Shown: positions 24,375 to 32,355 of the stretch, piece by piece
Numbering within the stretch: position 1 is the first letter of the stretch
Layout of the letters: every line of letters begins with the position of its first letter
DNA from: Bacteroidia bacterium
GTDB lineage: Bacteria > Bacteroidota > Bacteroidia > Bacteroidales > VadinHA17
Direction: 5' to 3'
NCBI GenBank assembly: GCA_026391515.1
Contig: JAPLEC010000435.1
Location: 1 to 44,166 of the forward strand
Length of the DNA stretch: 44,166 nucleotides
The notes under the pieces: generated by a model
Told to the model about the DNA's origin: nothing
Database searches by the model: none
What the model saw: only the letters and a program-made list of their open reading frames with translations
Program-made: the position numbers and the translations under genes

Positions 24375-26156
24375 TTAGTAGCTTTCCCGTTCCACATAAT
24401 GTGTATGGAGAAGCTCATGTGATGCATGGCTGTTTGGATTGCCAAGGAATTCTTTGTAAATGGCAATCACATCAGGATTCTCATGGGATTTGCGAAGTAC
24501 CATGTGCTCATCTTCTGAATATATAGCTTTCATACGATTCTTTCTGATCTCCATGCTGGTTGGTATCGGCTGTCCGCCGCCGCCAATGCATCCACCGGGG
24601 CATGCCATTATTTCAACAAAATGGTATGGCGATTTTCCTTTTCTGACCTGCCTCATAATCTTGTTCGCATTTACAAGTCCATGAGCTATTGCGACTTTCA
24701 GTTCGACACCTTCAAGGAATTTCCAGTCGTTTGTACAGCCTTCGATTTTTATTGTTGCCTCTTTGACCCCTTCCATTCCGCGAACCGGCGTAATATTGAG
24801 GTTTGCAAAAGGAACTTCCCTTCCGGTTACAATCTCATAAGCAGTACGAAGAGCTGCTTCCATTACACCTCCTGTCGCACCGAAGATAACTGCTGCACCT
24901 GTCGAATCGCCCATAATTGAATCATAATGAGACGATTCAAGATTTCTGAAATCGATTCCTGCCTGTTTTATCATTACTGCCAGCTCTCTGGTTGTGAGAA
25001 CAAAATCAATATCCTTGTATCCGCTGGATCTCATTTCAGGTCTGTCGGCTTCATATTTTTTTGCCGTACATGGCATTATTGAAACTGATACAATCTTTGA
25101 AGGATCAAGTTTCATTTTCGATGCATAAAATGTTTTTGCAAGTGCACCGAACATCTGCTGCGGCGATTTGCATGTCGACAGATTTGAAAGGAACTCAGGA
25201 TATTTATGTTCGATGAACTTTATCCATCCTGGTGAACATGATGTAAACATCGGAAGTGATAGTTTCTTATCACCATCGACAAGAATTTTCTTCAGTCTTG
25301 TGAGAAGCTCTGTTCCTTCTTCCATAATCGTAAGATCAGCTGTGAAGTCGGTATCAAGAATAGAATCAAAACCAAGCTGTCTGAGAGCAGTAACCATTTT
25401 CCCTGTTACTCTTTCTCCCGGATTATAGCCAAGATCTTCACCAAGTGCCACTCTGACAGCCGGTGCTGTCTGAACAACTACATGTTTTTCCTTATCATAA
25501 ATAGCATCCCAGACCTGGTCGATATATGTTTTTTCAACCAGTGCACCGGTGGGACAACGGTTAACACACTGCCCGCAGTTGGTACATACAACATGACTCA
25601 TTGGCCTGTCGTGAAATGAAGATATTTTCTGATGAGCGCCTTTGTTGGCAACTGCAATTGCTGAAATATACTGCAACTCGGTACATGTTCTGACACAACG
25701 CTGACAATGGATACATTTGCTATCGTCCTTCATGAATGATGGTGATGACCTGTCAATGGTATATTGATGATCTTCGATGAGATCAAGGAAAATTGTATCT
25801 CCGAATGCAAATTCATTTGCCAGAGCCTGGAGTTCACATTTCTGGTTTTTATAACATTTTGTGCAATCAGACCTGTGTTCAGAAAGGAGAAGCTCTACAA
25901 TATGCTTTCGGGCATTTCTTACTTTTAATGTGTTGGTGTGGATATCCATACCTTCTGCAACCGGCATTGCGCATGCTGCTATGAGAGTCCTTGCTCCTGT
26001 CTGTTCAACAACACAAACCCTGCAGTTTCCTGCCACACATAAATCGGGATGATTACATAATGTCGGGATATTTATTTTCAGTTTTCTTGCAGCATCAAGA
26101 ACTGTTGTCCCCGGCTGAACTGAAATTTTCTGATGATTTATACTAAGACTTATCAT
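24375..26156 (-). CDS. hydA: [FeFe] hydrogenase catalytic subunit, HydA of a HydABC-type complex
   Basis: This 593-residue subunit carries, in order: a NuoG-like [2Fe-2S] domain (Cys 34, 45, 48 and 62) and a His/Cys-ligated cluster (His94, Cys98, 101 and 107). Two [4Fe-4S] sites follow (148/151/154/158 and 191/194/197/201), then the H-cluster domain with L1 TSCSPGW (305-311), L2 MPCTAKK (361-367) and L3 MACPGGCIGGGGQP (517-530). All H-cluster cysteines are present, so it should be active. With HydB and HydC upstream it matches bifurcating NADH/ferredoxin hydrogenases. It lacks the extra C-terminal [2Fe-2S] domain of the Thermotoga enzyme. The HydEFG maturases are not in the window. Confidence 0.96.
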   Translation of the reverse strand: MISLSINHQKISVQPGTTVLDAARKLKINIPTLCNHPDLCVAGNCRVCVVEQTGARTLIAACAMPVAEGMDIHTNTLKVRNARKHIVELLLSEHRSDCTKCYKNQKCELQALANEFAFGDTIFLDLIEDHQYTIDRSSPSFMKDDSKCIHCQRCVRTCTELQYISAIAVANKGAHQKISSFHDRPMSHVVCTNCGQCVNRCPTGALVEKTYIDQVWDAIYDKEKHVVVQTAPAVRVALGEDLGYNPGERVTGKMVTALRQLGFDSILDTDFTADLTIMEEGTELLTRLKKILVDGDKKLSLPMFTSCSPGWIKFIEHKYPEFLSNLSTCKSPQQMFGALAKTFYASKMKLDPSKIVSVSIMPCTAKKYEADRPEMRSSGYKDIDFVLTTRELAVMIKQAGIDFRNLESSHYDSIMGDSTGAAVIFGATGGVMEAALRTAYEIVTGREVPFANLNITPVRGMEGVKEATIKIEGCTNDWKFLEGVELKVAIAHGLVNANKIMRQVRKGKSPYHFVEIMACPGGCIGGGGQPIPTSMEIRKNRMKAIYSEDEHMVLRKSHENPDVIAIYKEFLGNPNSHASHELLHTHYVERESY

Positions 26157-26176
26157 TATTTCTGTACATTATTATA

Positions 26177-27337
26177 TTAGTAAATGATTTCTTCCCTGAA
26201 GTTTTCAACAATAGTTCTAAAGGCGTTACCCACTGATTGTCCGAGACCACATTTTGATGCAACTTTCATTGTATCAGCAAGTTTTATCAGTTCATTCAGA
26301 TATGTTGTTTTCACTTCTCCTTTCTTGACTTTCTGTACACCTTTAAGCAGCTGCTGGCATCCGACCCGGCAAGGTGTGCACTGCCCACATGACTCTTCTG
26401 CAAAGAAATCAAGATAGTTGTGAAGAACATTGTACATCGATCTTGAGCTGTTGAACAGCTTCATTGAACCGCCTGTAGGGACACCTTCAAAACCTATGAT
26501 GGTACTTCCAAATTTTTTCCTTGGTACACAGAAACCCGATGCACCTCCTACCTGTACCGCTTTTGTGTCGCCGTCACCAAATTCATTTACAAACTCCTGC
26601 ACTGACATACCGAGTTCAAGCTCAAAAATACCGGGTGTTGGAGTATCGCCAGATACTGAGAATACTTTCGAACCACGTGAATCTTTAGTTCCAAGATGGC
26701 TGTAAGATTCTGGTCCATGTGTTATTATCATCATTGCTGTGACTAATGTCTCAACATTATTGATTGCGGTTGGCTTATTAAAAACACCGGAAGTTGTCGG
26801 GTAAGGAGGTTTGTTGCGAGGTTCCCCACGCCCGCCTTCAACTGATTCAAAAAGTGCGCTCTCTTCTCCGCAGATATACGCCCCACTTCCAAGACAATAG
26901 TTTATTTTAAACTCGAATCCGATCTGTTTAATTAATTTGTGGAACGATTCGAGCTCAATCATCAGCTGAGGAAGCATAAATCTGTATTCGCCCCTGAGAT
27001 AAACGATACCTTTTTTTGCACCAATTGCTTTACCGGCAATTACCATTCCTCCATATACTTTGTAAGCTACTTTGTCGAGTATCTCCCGGTCCTTAAATGT
27101 TCCGGGCTCACCCTCATCGGCATTACATACAATATATTTTTCAGATTCTTTAACTGCTGCCGTATATTTCCATTTAAGACCAGTCGGGAATCCGGCACCT
27201 CCGCGTCCTTTAAGGCCTGAATCAAGTACCTGCTGAATGATCTTTTCCGGAGACATCTTAAAAACTTTAGTAAGAACCTCTTTTGCGTCTATTTTTTCGA
27301 AGATAAGATCTACCTTATTTAATCCTCTTTTTTCCAT
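26177..27337 (-). CDS. hydB: HydB, NuoF-like FMN/NADH-binding subunit of the [FeFe] hydrogenase
   Basis: I start the gene at 27337 (MEKRGLNKVD), 13 bases after hydC; the open frame extends further but runs into hydC. The 386-residue protein has the NADH/FMN motifs GRGGAGFP (44-51), CNADEGEPGTFKDRE (71-85) and GAYICGEESAL (152-162). It also has the [4Fe-4S] site ESCGQCTPCRVG (315-326; fourth Cys about 363). It oxidises or reduces NAD(H) and passes electrons to HydA. It is short compared with Thermotoga HydB, lacking both the N-terminal thioredoxin-like [2Fe-2S] domain and the C-terminal ferredoxin domain. It is thus close to plain NuoF. Confidence 0.94.
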   Translation of the reverse strand: MEKRGLNKVDLIFEKIDAKEVLTKVFKMSPEKIIQQVLDSGLKGRGGAGFPTGLKWKYTAAVKESEKYIVCNADEGEPGTFKDREILDKVAYKVYGGMVIAGKAIGAKKGIVYLRGEYRFMLPQLMIELESFHKLIKQIGFEFKINYCLGSGAYICGEESALFESVEGGRGEPRNKPPYPTTSGVFNKPTAINNVETLVTAMMIITHGPESYSHLGTKDSRGSKVFSVSGDTPTPGIFELELGMSVQEFVNEFGDGDTKAVQVGGASGFCVPRKKFGSTIIGFEGVPTGGSMKLFNSSRSMYNVLHNYLDFFAEESCGQCTPCRVGCQQLLKGVQKVKKGEVKTTYLNELIKLADTMKVASKCGLGQSVGNAFRTIVENFREEIIY

Positions 27338-27350
27338 TTTGCACAGGGTA

Positions 27351-27818
27351 TTATTTCTTTTGCATATAACCTTTAATAATCTCAACAATCTTTTCAGGAG
27401 TAAGCTCCGTATAAGGCATTTCATTAATCAGTATTGCAGGAGCTTTATGGCACCAGCCTATGCAGTTTGTTTCAATCAGGCTGAATTGCTTGTCAGAAGT
27501 TGTTTCGCCAACCGTGATTTTAAGAATATCTTCAAGGGTTTGAATGATTTCACCTTTGCCCTTCATCGAGCATGTTATTGTTTTACAAACTCTTATCACA
27601 TATTTTCCTCTGACATTTGTATCGAGAAAAGTATAAAATGATGCTGTTCCATAAACTTCAGCAGCTGAAATATCCAGCTCCTTCGCTACTTCAACCATGG
27701 CTTCATCGGTAAGATAATTATGTCTTTCGACTATACCCTGGAGTATAGGCATAAGACTCTCCCTTGCACGGCCATGCTTGTCGGATAGCTCCTTTACAAG
27801 ATTTCCTAGGTGGTACAT
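27351..27818 (-). CDS. hydC: HydC, NuoE-like [2Fe-2S] subunit of the [FeFe] hydrogenase
   Basis: This 155-residue thioredoxin-fold ferredoxin belongs to the NuoE (24 kDa) family. The cluster ligands are Cys78 and Cys83 (CKTITC, Cx4C) and Cys119 and Cys123 (CIGWC, Cx3C). EVYGTASFYTFLDTNVRGKY is typical. It is the first gene of the - strand hydC-hydB-hydA set and would form the NADH module with HydB. Its upstream region (27819-28156) is the place to look for control elements. Confidence 0.95.
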   Translation of the reverse strand: MYHLGNLVKELSDKHGRARESLMPILQGIVERHNYLTDEAMVEVAKELDISAAEVYGTASFYTFLDTNVRGKYVIRVCKTITCSMKGKGEIIQTLEDILKITVGETTSDKQFSLIETNCIGWCHKAPAILINEMPYTELTPEKIVEIIKGYMQKK

Positions 27819-27919
27819 TTCTATCTGATTTTTAAGTAATTAATTAATATTTGGTCAACAATTAATAGCTTTTAAAAAGCGCCGTTAATTTAATAACAAT
27901 ACTCCTGAAAAAAAACTTA

Positions 27920-27950
27920 CAAATGTCATACTTTCTAATTTAGAATCAAA
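27920..27950 (-). promoter_or_regulatory. Candidate Bacteroidota promoter for hydCBA
   Basis: On the - strand a TTTG (27947-27950) is followed after 19 bases by GACATTTG (27920-27927). That is one mismatch from the TAnnTTTG -7 consensus, at the expected spacing. The hydC start codon is about 100 bases downstream. No Rex-like TGTGA-N6-TCACA element was seen next to it. Candidate only. Confidence 0.35.
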
Positions 27951-27957
27951 CTAAACA

Positions 27958-28105
27958 AGTCTTGCTCCCTTTGGTCGCTGTCTGGCTCCTTTCAGTCGCC
28001 ATCTTACGCGCTTCGCTCATCGTCTTTATGTCCGCCAAATGGCGGACTGTCTTGCTCACGGAGTTTATCCCGCCCTAAGCGGGACGACAGACTTAAGACT
28101 TAATC
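27958..28105. repeat. Repeat-rich intergenic DNA with short hairpins
   Basis: Between hydC and the HAD gene there is no gene in 338 bases. This part contains GTCTTGCTC units at both ends and two hairpins: GTCCGCCA/TGGCGGAC (about 28029-28048) and TCCCGC/GCGGGA (about 28067-28084). The CCCGC..TAAGCGGG unit resembles one inside the repeat at 37791-37873. Confidence 0.5.
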
Positions 28106-28156
28106 AATTACATTCATTTCAGATGAATTGTTTATATTTAAGGATATTTTTCAACC

Positions 28157-29041
28157 ATGGATTACCAGTCAGTACTCAAAAACCTGAAACCGAATCATGA
28201 TTTCTTTATCGGGATCGATTCCGACGGTTGTGTCTTTGATTCCATGGAGGTAAAACAAAAAGAATTCTTTATTCCAAATGCGCTTAAATTCTTCAACCTT
28301 TTTCCAGTTTCAAAACCGCTTCGCGAAACATGGGAATTCGTAAACCTCTATTCCGTTTATCGCGGAGGCAACAGGTTCCCTGCAATGATCAAAGTTTTTG
28401 ATCTTCTTAGTGATCGGGATGAGATTAAAGAAACCGGATTTAAGCTCCCCGATTTGAGTGCATTAAAAGAATGGATAAGTATCGAAACTAAACTCGGGAA
28501 TTCAAATCTTAGGAAATATTTTGAGGAGAAAAATGTCAAATCACTGGAAGTTGTTCTGAAATGGTCCGAGTCCGTAAACAGGGATATAAGCGAATGGCTT
28601 CACGACATCCCTCCATTTTTTCATGCAATAAAAGCTATTGAAAGAATTTCTCAGATTGCAGACATTATTGTTGTATCCCAGACTCCGCTTGAAGCTCTCG
28701 ATCGCGAATGGCTTGAAAATGATATCAAAAAATATGTCAGGATGATAGCAGCACAGGAGCATGGAACAAAAGCAGAACATATAGCGGTTGCTGCTAAAGG
28801 CAAATATCCTGACGATAAAATTCTGCTAATAGGCGATGCATTTGGCGACATGTTAGCAGCACAAACCAACAATGTACTTTTCTATCCAGTAGTCCCGGGG
28901 CAAGAGGATCAGTCGTGGAAAAAGCTTCTGAATGAAGGACTTGAAAGGTTTCTCAATGGAACATTTGCAGGTTCTTATGAAGAGTCTTTAATGGCAGAGT
29001 TCAGAAAGGTTTTACCTATTACACCTCCGTGGAAGAGGTAG
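28157..29041 (+). CDS. HAD-superfamily hydrolase
   Basis: This 294-residue protein has HAD motif I IDSDGCVFD (nucleophile Asp21, acid/base Asp23) and motif II SQT (174-176). Lys205 is the probable motif III, and motif IV is GDAFGD (226-231). A large helical cap lies between motifs I and II (residues about 35-155), which suggests a C1 cap and a small-molecule phosphatase. Substrate is unknown. Its last 23 bases overlap the end of hypB on the opposite strand, a convergent overlap that may let transcription of one affect the other. Confidence 0.85.
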   Translation: MDYQSVLKNLKPNHDFFIGIDSDGCVFDSMEVKQKEFFIPNALKFFNLFPVSKPLRETWEFVNLYSVYRGGNRFPAMIKVFDLLSDRDEIKETGFKLPDLSALKEWISIETKLGNSNLRKYFEEKNVKSLEVVLKWSESVNRDISEWLHDIPPFFHAIKAIERISQIADIIVVSQTPLEALDREWLENDIKKYVRMIAAQEHGTKAEHIAVAAKGKYPDDKILLIGDAFGDMLAAQTNNVLFYPVVPGQEDQSWKKLLNEGLERFLNGTFAGSYEESLMAEFRKVLPITPPWKR

Positions 29042-29684
29042 AAAGAATCTGCTTACTTATCCATTTTATCCATTCTTTCAATCCGTTTCCCCTTGTGCAG
29101 GAAATCTCAAATAAGGGGACTTGTCCATTAATATTCTTTAAATCAGAATTAAAAGTCTCCCTTTTAAAATTTGTATATGGTATCAGGTCAATCTTATTTA
29201 ACAGAACTGCTTTCGCTTCTCTGAAAAGCATTGGATATTTGCCAGGTTTATCATCGCCTTCAGTGGTGCTGACTATTGCCAGTTTGAACGTTTCACCCAG
29301 ATCAAATTGAGACGGGCAGATGAGGTTGCCGACATTCTCTACAAACAAGACATCAAGGTCGTCAAGGTCAAATGAGTCAAGGACTTTTGAGATGCTGTGC
29401 GAATCAAGATGACAGCCGCCCTCAGTATTGATTACCACTATCGGGATGTTGTATTTCTTCAAACGCTGAGCATCCCTATCAGTTGTTATATCGCCTTCAA
29501 TTATCCCAATCCGGAATTTCTTATTCAATTCTTCACAGGTGCGTTCAAGCAAAGTTGTTTTCCCTGCGCCGGGTGAGCTTATTAAATTTACCATCAACAC
29601 TTTTTTAGCTACAAGTAAATTCCTCACTTCTCCTGCTTTGTTCTGGTTTCTGTCCAGAATATTCTTCATTATCTTGATTTCCAT
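29019..29684 (-). CDS. hypB: HypB, GTPase for nickel insertion into [NiFe] hydrogenase
   Basis: This 221-residue G3E-type GTPase has Walker A SSPGAGKTTLLE at about residue 36. The switch/metal-site blocks are IEGDITTDRDAQRL and GGCHLDSHSI, whose Cys and His bind nickel or zinc at the dimer interface. NKIDLIPYTNF is the guanine-specificity motif. It has neither a His-rich stretch nor the N-terminal CxxCGC nickel site seen in some HypB proteins. It works with HypA to deliver nickel to the large subunit precursor encoded at 40488. It is the last gene of the rex-hyp operon, two bases after hypA. Confidence 0.96.
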   Translation of the reverse strand: MEIKIMKNILDRNQNKAGEVRNLLVAKKVLMVNLISSPGAGKTTLLERTCEELNKKFRIGIIEGDITTDRDAQRLKKYNIPIVVINTEGGCHLDSHSISKVLDSFDLDDLDVLFVENVGNLICPSQFDLGETFKLAIVSTTEGDDKPGKYPMLFREAKAVLLNKIDLIPYTNFKRETFNSDLKNINGQVPLFEISCTRGNGLKEWIKWISKQILSTSSTEV

Positions 29685-29686
29685 TG

Positions 29687-30028
29687 CTACTCTCCTTCTA
29701 TACTTTTTATAAATAATTCTTTTCCATGAATGATTTCCAGGTCAGTTGACCTGCAATTAGCGCATACAAACCTATTTTCTTCCACCCCGAAATCGTTTCC
29801 GCACTTTTTGCAAATCATCTTTACAGAAACTATTTCAATATTTACTTCAGCATCCTGTGCGATTGTATTTCTTACTGTTTCGCTGAAAGCAAAAATAAAA
29901 ATATCAGGAACAATCTGCACCAGCACTCCAAAGCTGATATTCACCTTTGTCACCTTCGAAAGTTTCTCACGTTTCGCTGTTTCAAGCACGATGGCCGAGA
30001 GATCTTCTGCTATTCTTATTTCGTGCAT
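29687..30028 (-). CDS. hypA: HypA, nickel/zinc metallochaperone
   Basis: This 113-residue protein begins MHE, the universally conserved nickel-binding N terminus. It has a zinc ribbon with two CxxC pairs (CKKC and CANC) near the C terminus. It hands nickel to the hydrogenase large subunit together with HypB. Length is normal. It lies 10 bases downstream of hypE and two bases upstream of hypB, so the set is clearly one operon. Confidence 0.95.
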   Translation of the reverse strand: MHEIRIAEDLSAIVLETAKREKLSKVTKVNISFGVLVQIVPDIFIFAFSETVRNTIAQDAEVNIEIVSVKMICKKCGNDFGVEENRFVCANCRSTDLEIIHGKELFIKSIEGE

Positions 30029-30038
30029 AACTTATTTA

Positions 30039-31046
30039 TTAACAGATTCTTGGAAGCTGCGCTCCTGAAGGCATATCAAGAATACGTTTTCCTCCAACGG
30101 ATGTATTTAGCACTACAAGGTTTCTTTTATCCGGTACTATTTCTCCAAATATAGAAGAGAATGCTCCCAATGCATCAGACCTGAGAATTTCAAGCACTTT
30201 TTCTGCCTCCTCTGCACTAGTAACAATTAATAGCTTCCCTTCATTTGCAAGATAGAGTGGATCAAATCCAAGTATTTCACATACTCCTCTAACCGGATCA
30301 TCAACAGGTATTGACGCCTCATCAGCGATAATACCTGAATTTATCATCCCAGCCAGCTCATTCATAACACCAGCAAGACCTCCCCTGGTCAGGTCGCGCA
30401 TAAAATGAATCTCTTTGCAGCTTTTCAGAACACCCTCTATAAGATGGTTCAGCGATGCACAATCAGAAGTTACAGGAGTGGTGAAGCTGAGCTTGTTACG
30501 GGCCCCGGCGACAGCGATGGAATGATTCCCCAGCGGACCATTAATAATCAGCTTATCACCCGGTTTAATGCGTTTGCCGGTACTGATATGCTCCTGACTG
30601 TAATCAAGGATTCCTGTTCCGGAAGTCGTAATGAAAAGTCTGTCGCATTTTCCCTTTTCCACAACTTTCGTATCTCCTGTCACTATTTTCACTCCTGCGT
30701 TCGTTGCTTCATCAGCCATTGATTCTGCAATTGTGACAAGATCGTTTACAGGAAAACCCTCTTCAATAATAAATGAAGCTGCGATATATTTTGGTTCTGC
30801 ACCCGAAACTGCCAGGTCATTCACTGTACCACAGATGGCAAGCTTCCCAATGTTGCCACCGGGGAAAAATAGTGGATCAATAACATAGGAATCCGTAGTA
30901 AAAACCAGAGTTTTTCCCATCTCTTTAAGAATAGCAGAATCGGTTAAAGGCTCAGTCATTCCGAATTTCTTCACAAACACTTTTTTAATCAGTTCATGTG
31001 TCTGCTTGCCACCGCTTCCATGATTTAAAGAGATAAGATCATTCAT
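30039..31046 (-). CDS. hypE: HypE, carbamoyl dehydratase for cyanide ligand synthesis
   Basis: This 335-residue PurM/ThiL-like ATPase has the N-terminal LNHGSGGKQTHELI and FTTDSYVIDPLFFPGGNIG. DLTRGGLAGVMNELA lies in the middle, and the C terminus ends in PRIC. The terminal Cys accepts a carbamoyl group from HypF and is dehydrated to thiocyanate, the source of the CN ligands of the Fe centre. All key residues are intact. It overlaps the hypD stop by four bases, indicating translational coupling. Confidence 0.96.
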   Translation of the reverse strand: MNDLISLNHGSGGKQTHELIKKVFVKKFGMTEPLTDSAILKEMGKTLVFTTDSYVIDPLFFPGGNIGKLAICGTVNDLAVSGAEPKYIAASFIIEEGFPVNDLVTIAESMADEATNAGVKIVTGDTKVVEKGKCDRLFITTSGTGILDYSQEHISTGKRIKPGDKLIINGPLGNHSIAVAGARNKLSFTTPVTSDCASLNHLIEGVLKSCKEIHFMRDLTRGGLAGVMNELAGMINSGIIADEASIPVDDPVRGVCEILGFDPLYLANEGKLLIVTSAEEAEKVLEILRSDALGAFSSIFGEIVPDKRNLVVLNTSVGGKRILDMPSGAQLPRIC

Positions 31047-32128
31047 CTGACTATTTTGTATTTATACCATGTATTGCATGAACCTTCATTAGAAACCATA
31101 CATGCTCCTACAGGGTTTTCAGGGACACAAATATTTGCAAAGAGAGGACACTGCTCAGGTGTTTTCATTCCTCTCAGTATCTCCCCGCAGATGCACCGGC
31201 TGTCATCCTCCTTATAATCGATTGAAACAGGCACCTGAATATCAGCATTGAACTTTCCATAATTATTCTGCAAACGGAGTCCGCTGGATGGGATCACTCC
31301 AAATCCTCTCCAGATTGCATCACAAGGTTCGAAAACTTCTTTTAAATCTTTCTGAGCTATGGTATTCCCTTTCACTGTGACTGCACGTTTGTATTGTATC
31401 TCAACGAAAGGGGAACTGTTATTTACCTGGGTTATCAGCATCAGAATTGACTGCAATAAATCTGTCGGTTCAAAGCCGGTTATAACACAACCTATTTTAT
31501 ATTTCTCAGGGATGAAGCCGAAAATTGAAGAGCCTGTTATGGCAGCAACATGTCCCGGACAAATAAATCCATCAATATTAACTCCTTCACTTACAATAGC
31601 TTCCATTGCAGGAGGCATAATTTTATGAGCGCTAAGTACAAAGAAATTATTAATGTCCTCTTTATCAGCCTGCTTAACAGTGACTGCAGTTCCGGGAGCT
31701 GTTGTTTCAAAACCTATTGCCAGGAAGATAATTTTCTTATCTGGATTTGCTCTTGCGATCTCCAGCGCTTCAAGACCCGAAAAAACAACTCTTATATCTG
31801 CTCCTTTCACTCTCTTTTTTTCAAGTGAAGAAGCTGATCCGGGAACTCTTACCAGGTCTCCGAAAGTGGTTATGATCACATCCTCCATCTCAGAATAAGT
31901 AACAGCCTTATCAATGAAATCAGTACCTGTGACACAGACAGGGCAGCCAGGGCCTGAGATCAGCCTGATCTTTTCTGAAAGCAATGATGGAATGCCGAAT
32001 CTGTGTATCGCGGCCGTATGACCACCGCACACTTCCATAAAGGTATAATCGTGTATGACTGACTTATTTATCTGACTCGACAGATTCTCTATCAGATCCT
32101 TATCCCTGTATTCATCTATAAACTTCAT
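31043..32128 (-). CDS. hypD: HypD, Fe(CN)2CO scaffold protein
   Basis: This 361-residue [4Fe-4S] protein has the conserved cysteines Cys34 (MEVCGGHTAAIHR) and Cys62/Cys65 (GPGCPVCVTG). A C-terminal set of cysteines (CICGEILRGMKTPEQCPLF, then NICVP and GACMVSNEG) serves the iron-sulfur cluster. With HypC it holds the iron while CN and CO ligands are attached. It is two bases from hypC and overlaps hypE by four bases. Confidence 0.96.
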   Translation of the reverse strand: MKFIDEYRDKDLIENLSSQINKSVIHDYTFMEVCGGHTAAIHRFGIPSLLSEKIRLISGPGCPVCVTGTDFIDKAVTYSEMEDVIITTFGDLVRVPGSASSLEKKRVKGADIRVVFSGLEALEIARANPDKKIIFLAIGFETTAPGTAVTVKQADKEDINNFFVLSAHKIMPPAMEAIVSEGVNIDGFICPGHVAAITGSSIFGFIPEKYKIGCVITGFEPTDLLQSILMLITQVNNSSPFVEIQYKRAVTVKGNTIAQKDLKEVFEPCDAIWRGFGVIPSSGLRLQNNYGKFNADIQVPVSIDYKEDDSRCICGEILRGMKTPEQCPLFANICVPENPVGACMVSNEGSCNTWYKYKIVR

Positions 32129-32130
32129 AC

Positions 32131-32355
32131 TTATTCATTCAGGGTATCACTAATTTCTTTCAGTATCTTAAGTGTTTCAGCTGCCTCTTCTTCACTGATT
32201 TTCTGAATCGCAAATCCGGCATGGAGCAGTATATAATCTCCGACTTTTGCATTTTCGATCATATGCAAGCCTGCTTTAAATAAGCTTCCTCCGACAGAAA
32301 CTTCTGCCATGCTGCCATCGATCGACACAATCTTTGCTGGAATACTCAGACACAT
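32131..32355 (-). CDS. hypC: HypC, hydrogenase assembly chaperone
   Basis: This 74-residue protein starts MCLSIPAKIV, with the essential Cys2. It continues with the beta-barrel of the HypC/HupF family (GSLFKAGLHM, VGDYILLHAGFAI), including the conserved His in LLHAG. It shuttles Fe(CN)2CO between HypD and the large subunit. Its start codon shares one base with the hypF stop (TAATG arrangement). Confidence 0.95.
   Translation of the reverse strand: MCLSIPAKIVSIDGSMAEVSVGGSLFKAGLHMIENAKVGDYILLHAGFAIQKISEEEAAETLKILKEISDTLNE

Noticed and set aside
27338-27424. N-terminal extension of HydB by 29 residues
   Set aside because: It overlaps the 3' end of hydC and has no resemblance to NuoF N termini; the ATG at 27337 follows hydC by 13 bases.
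27819-27957. Rex operator upstream of hydC
   Set aside because: No TGTGA-N6-TCACA could be found; a TTGTTGACC...TAAT stretch on the - strand is too far from the consensus.
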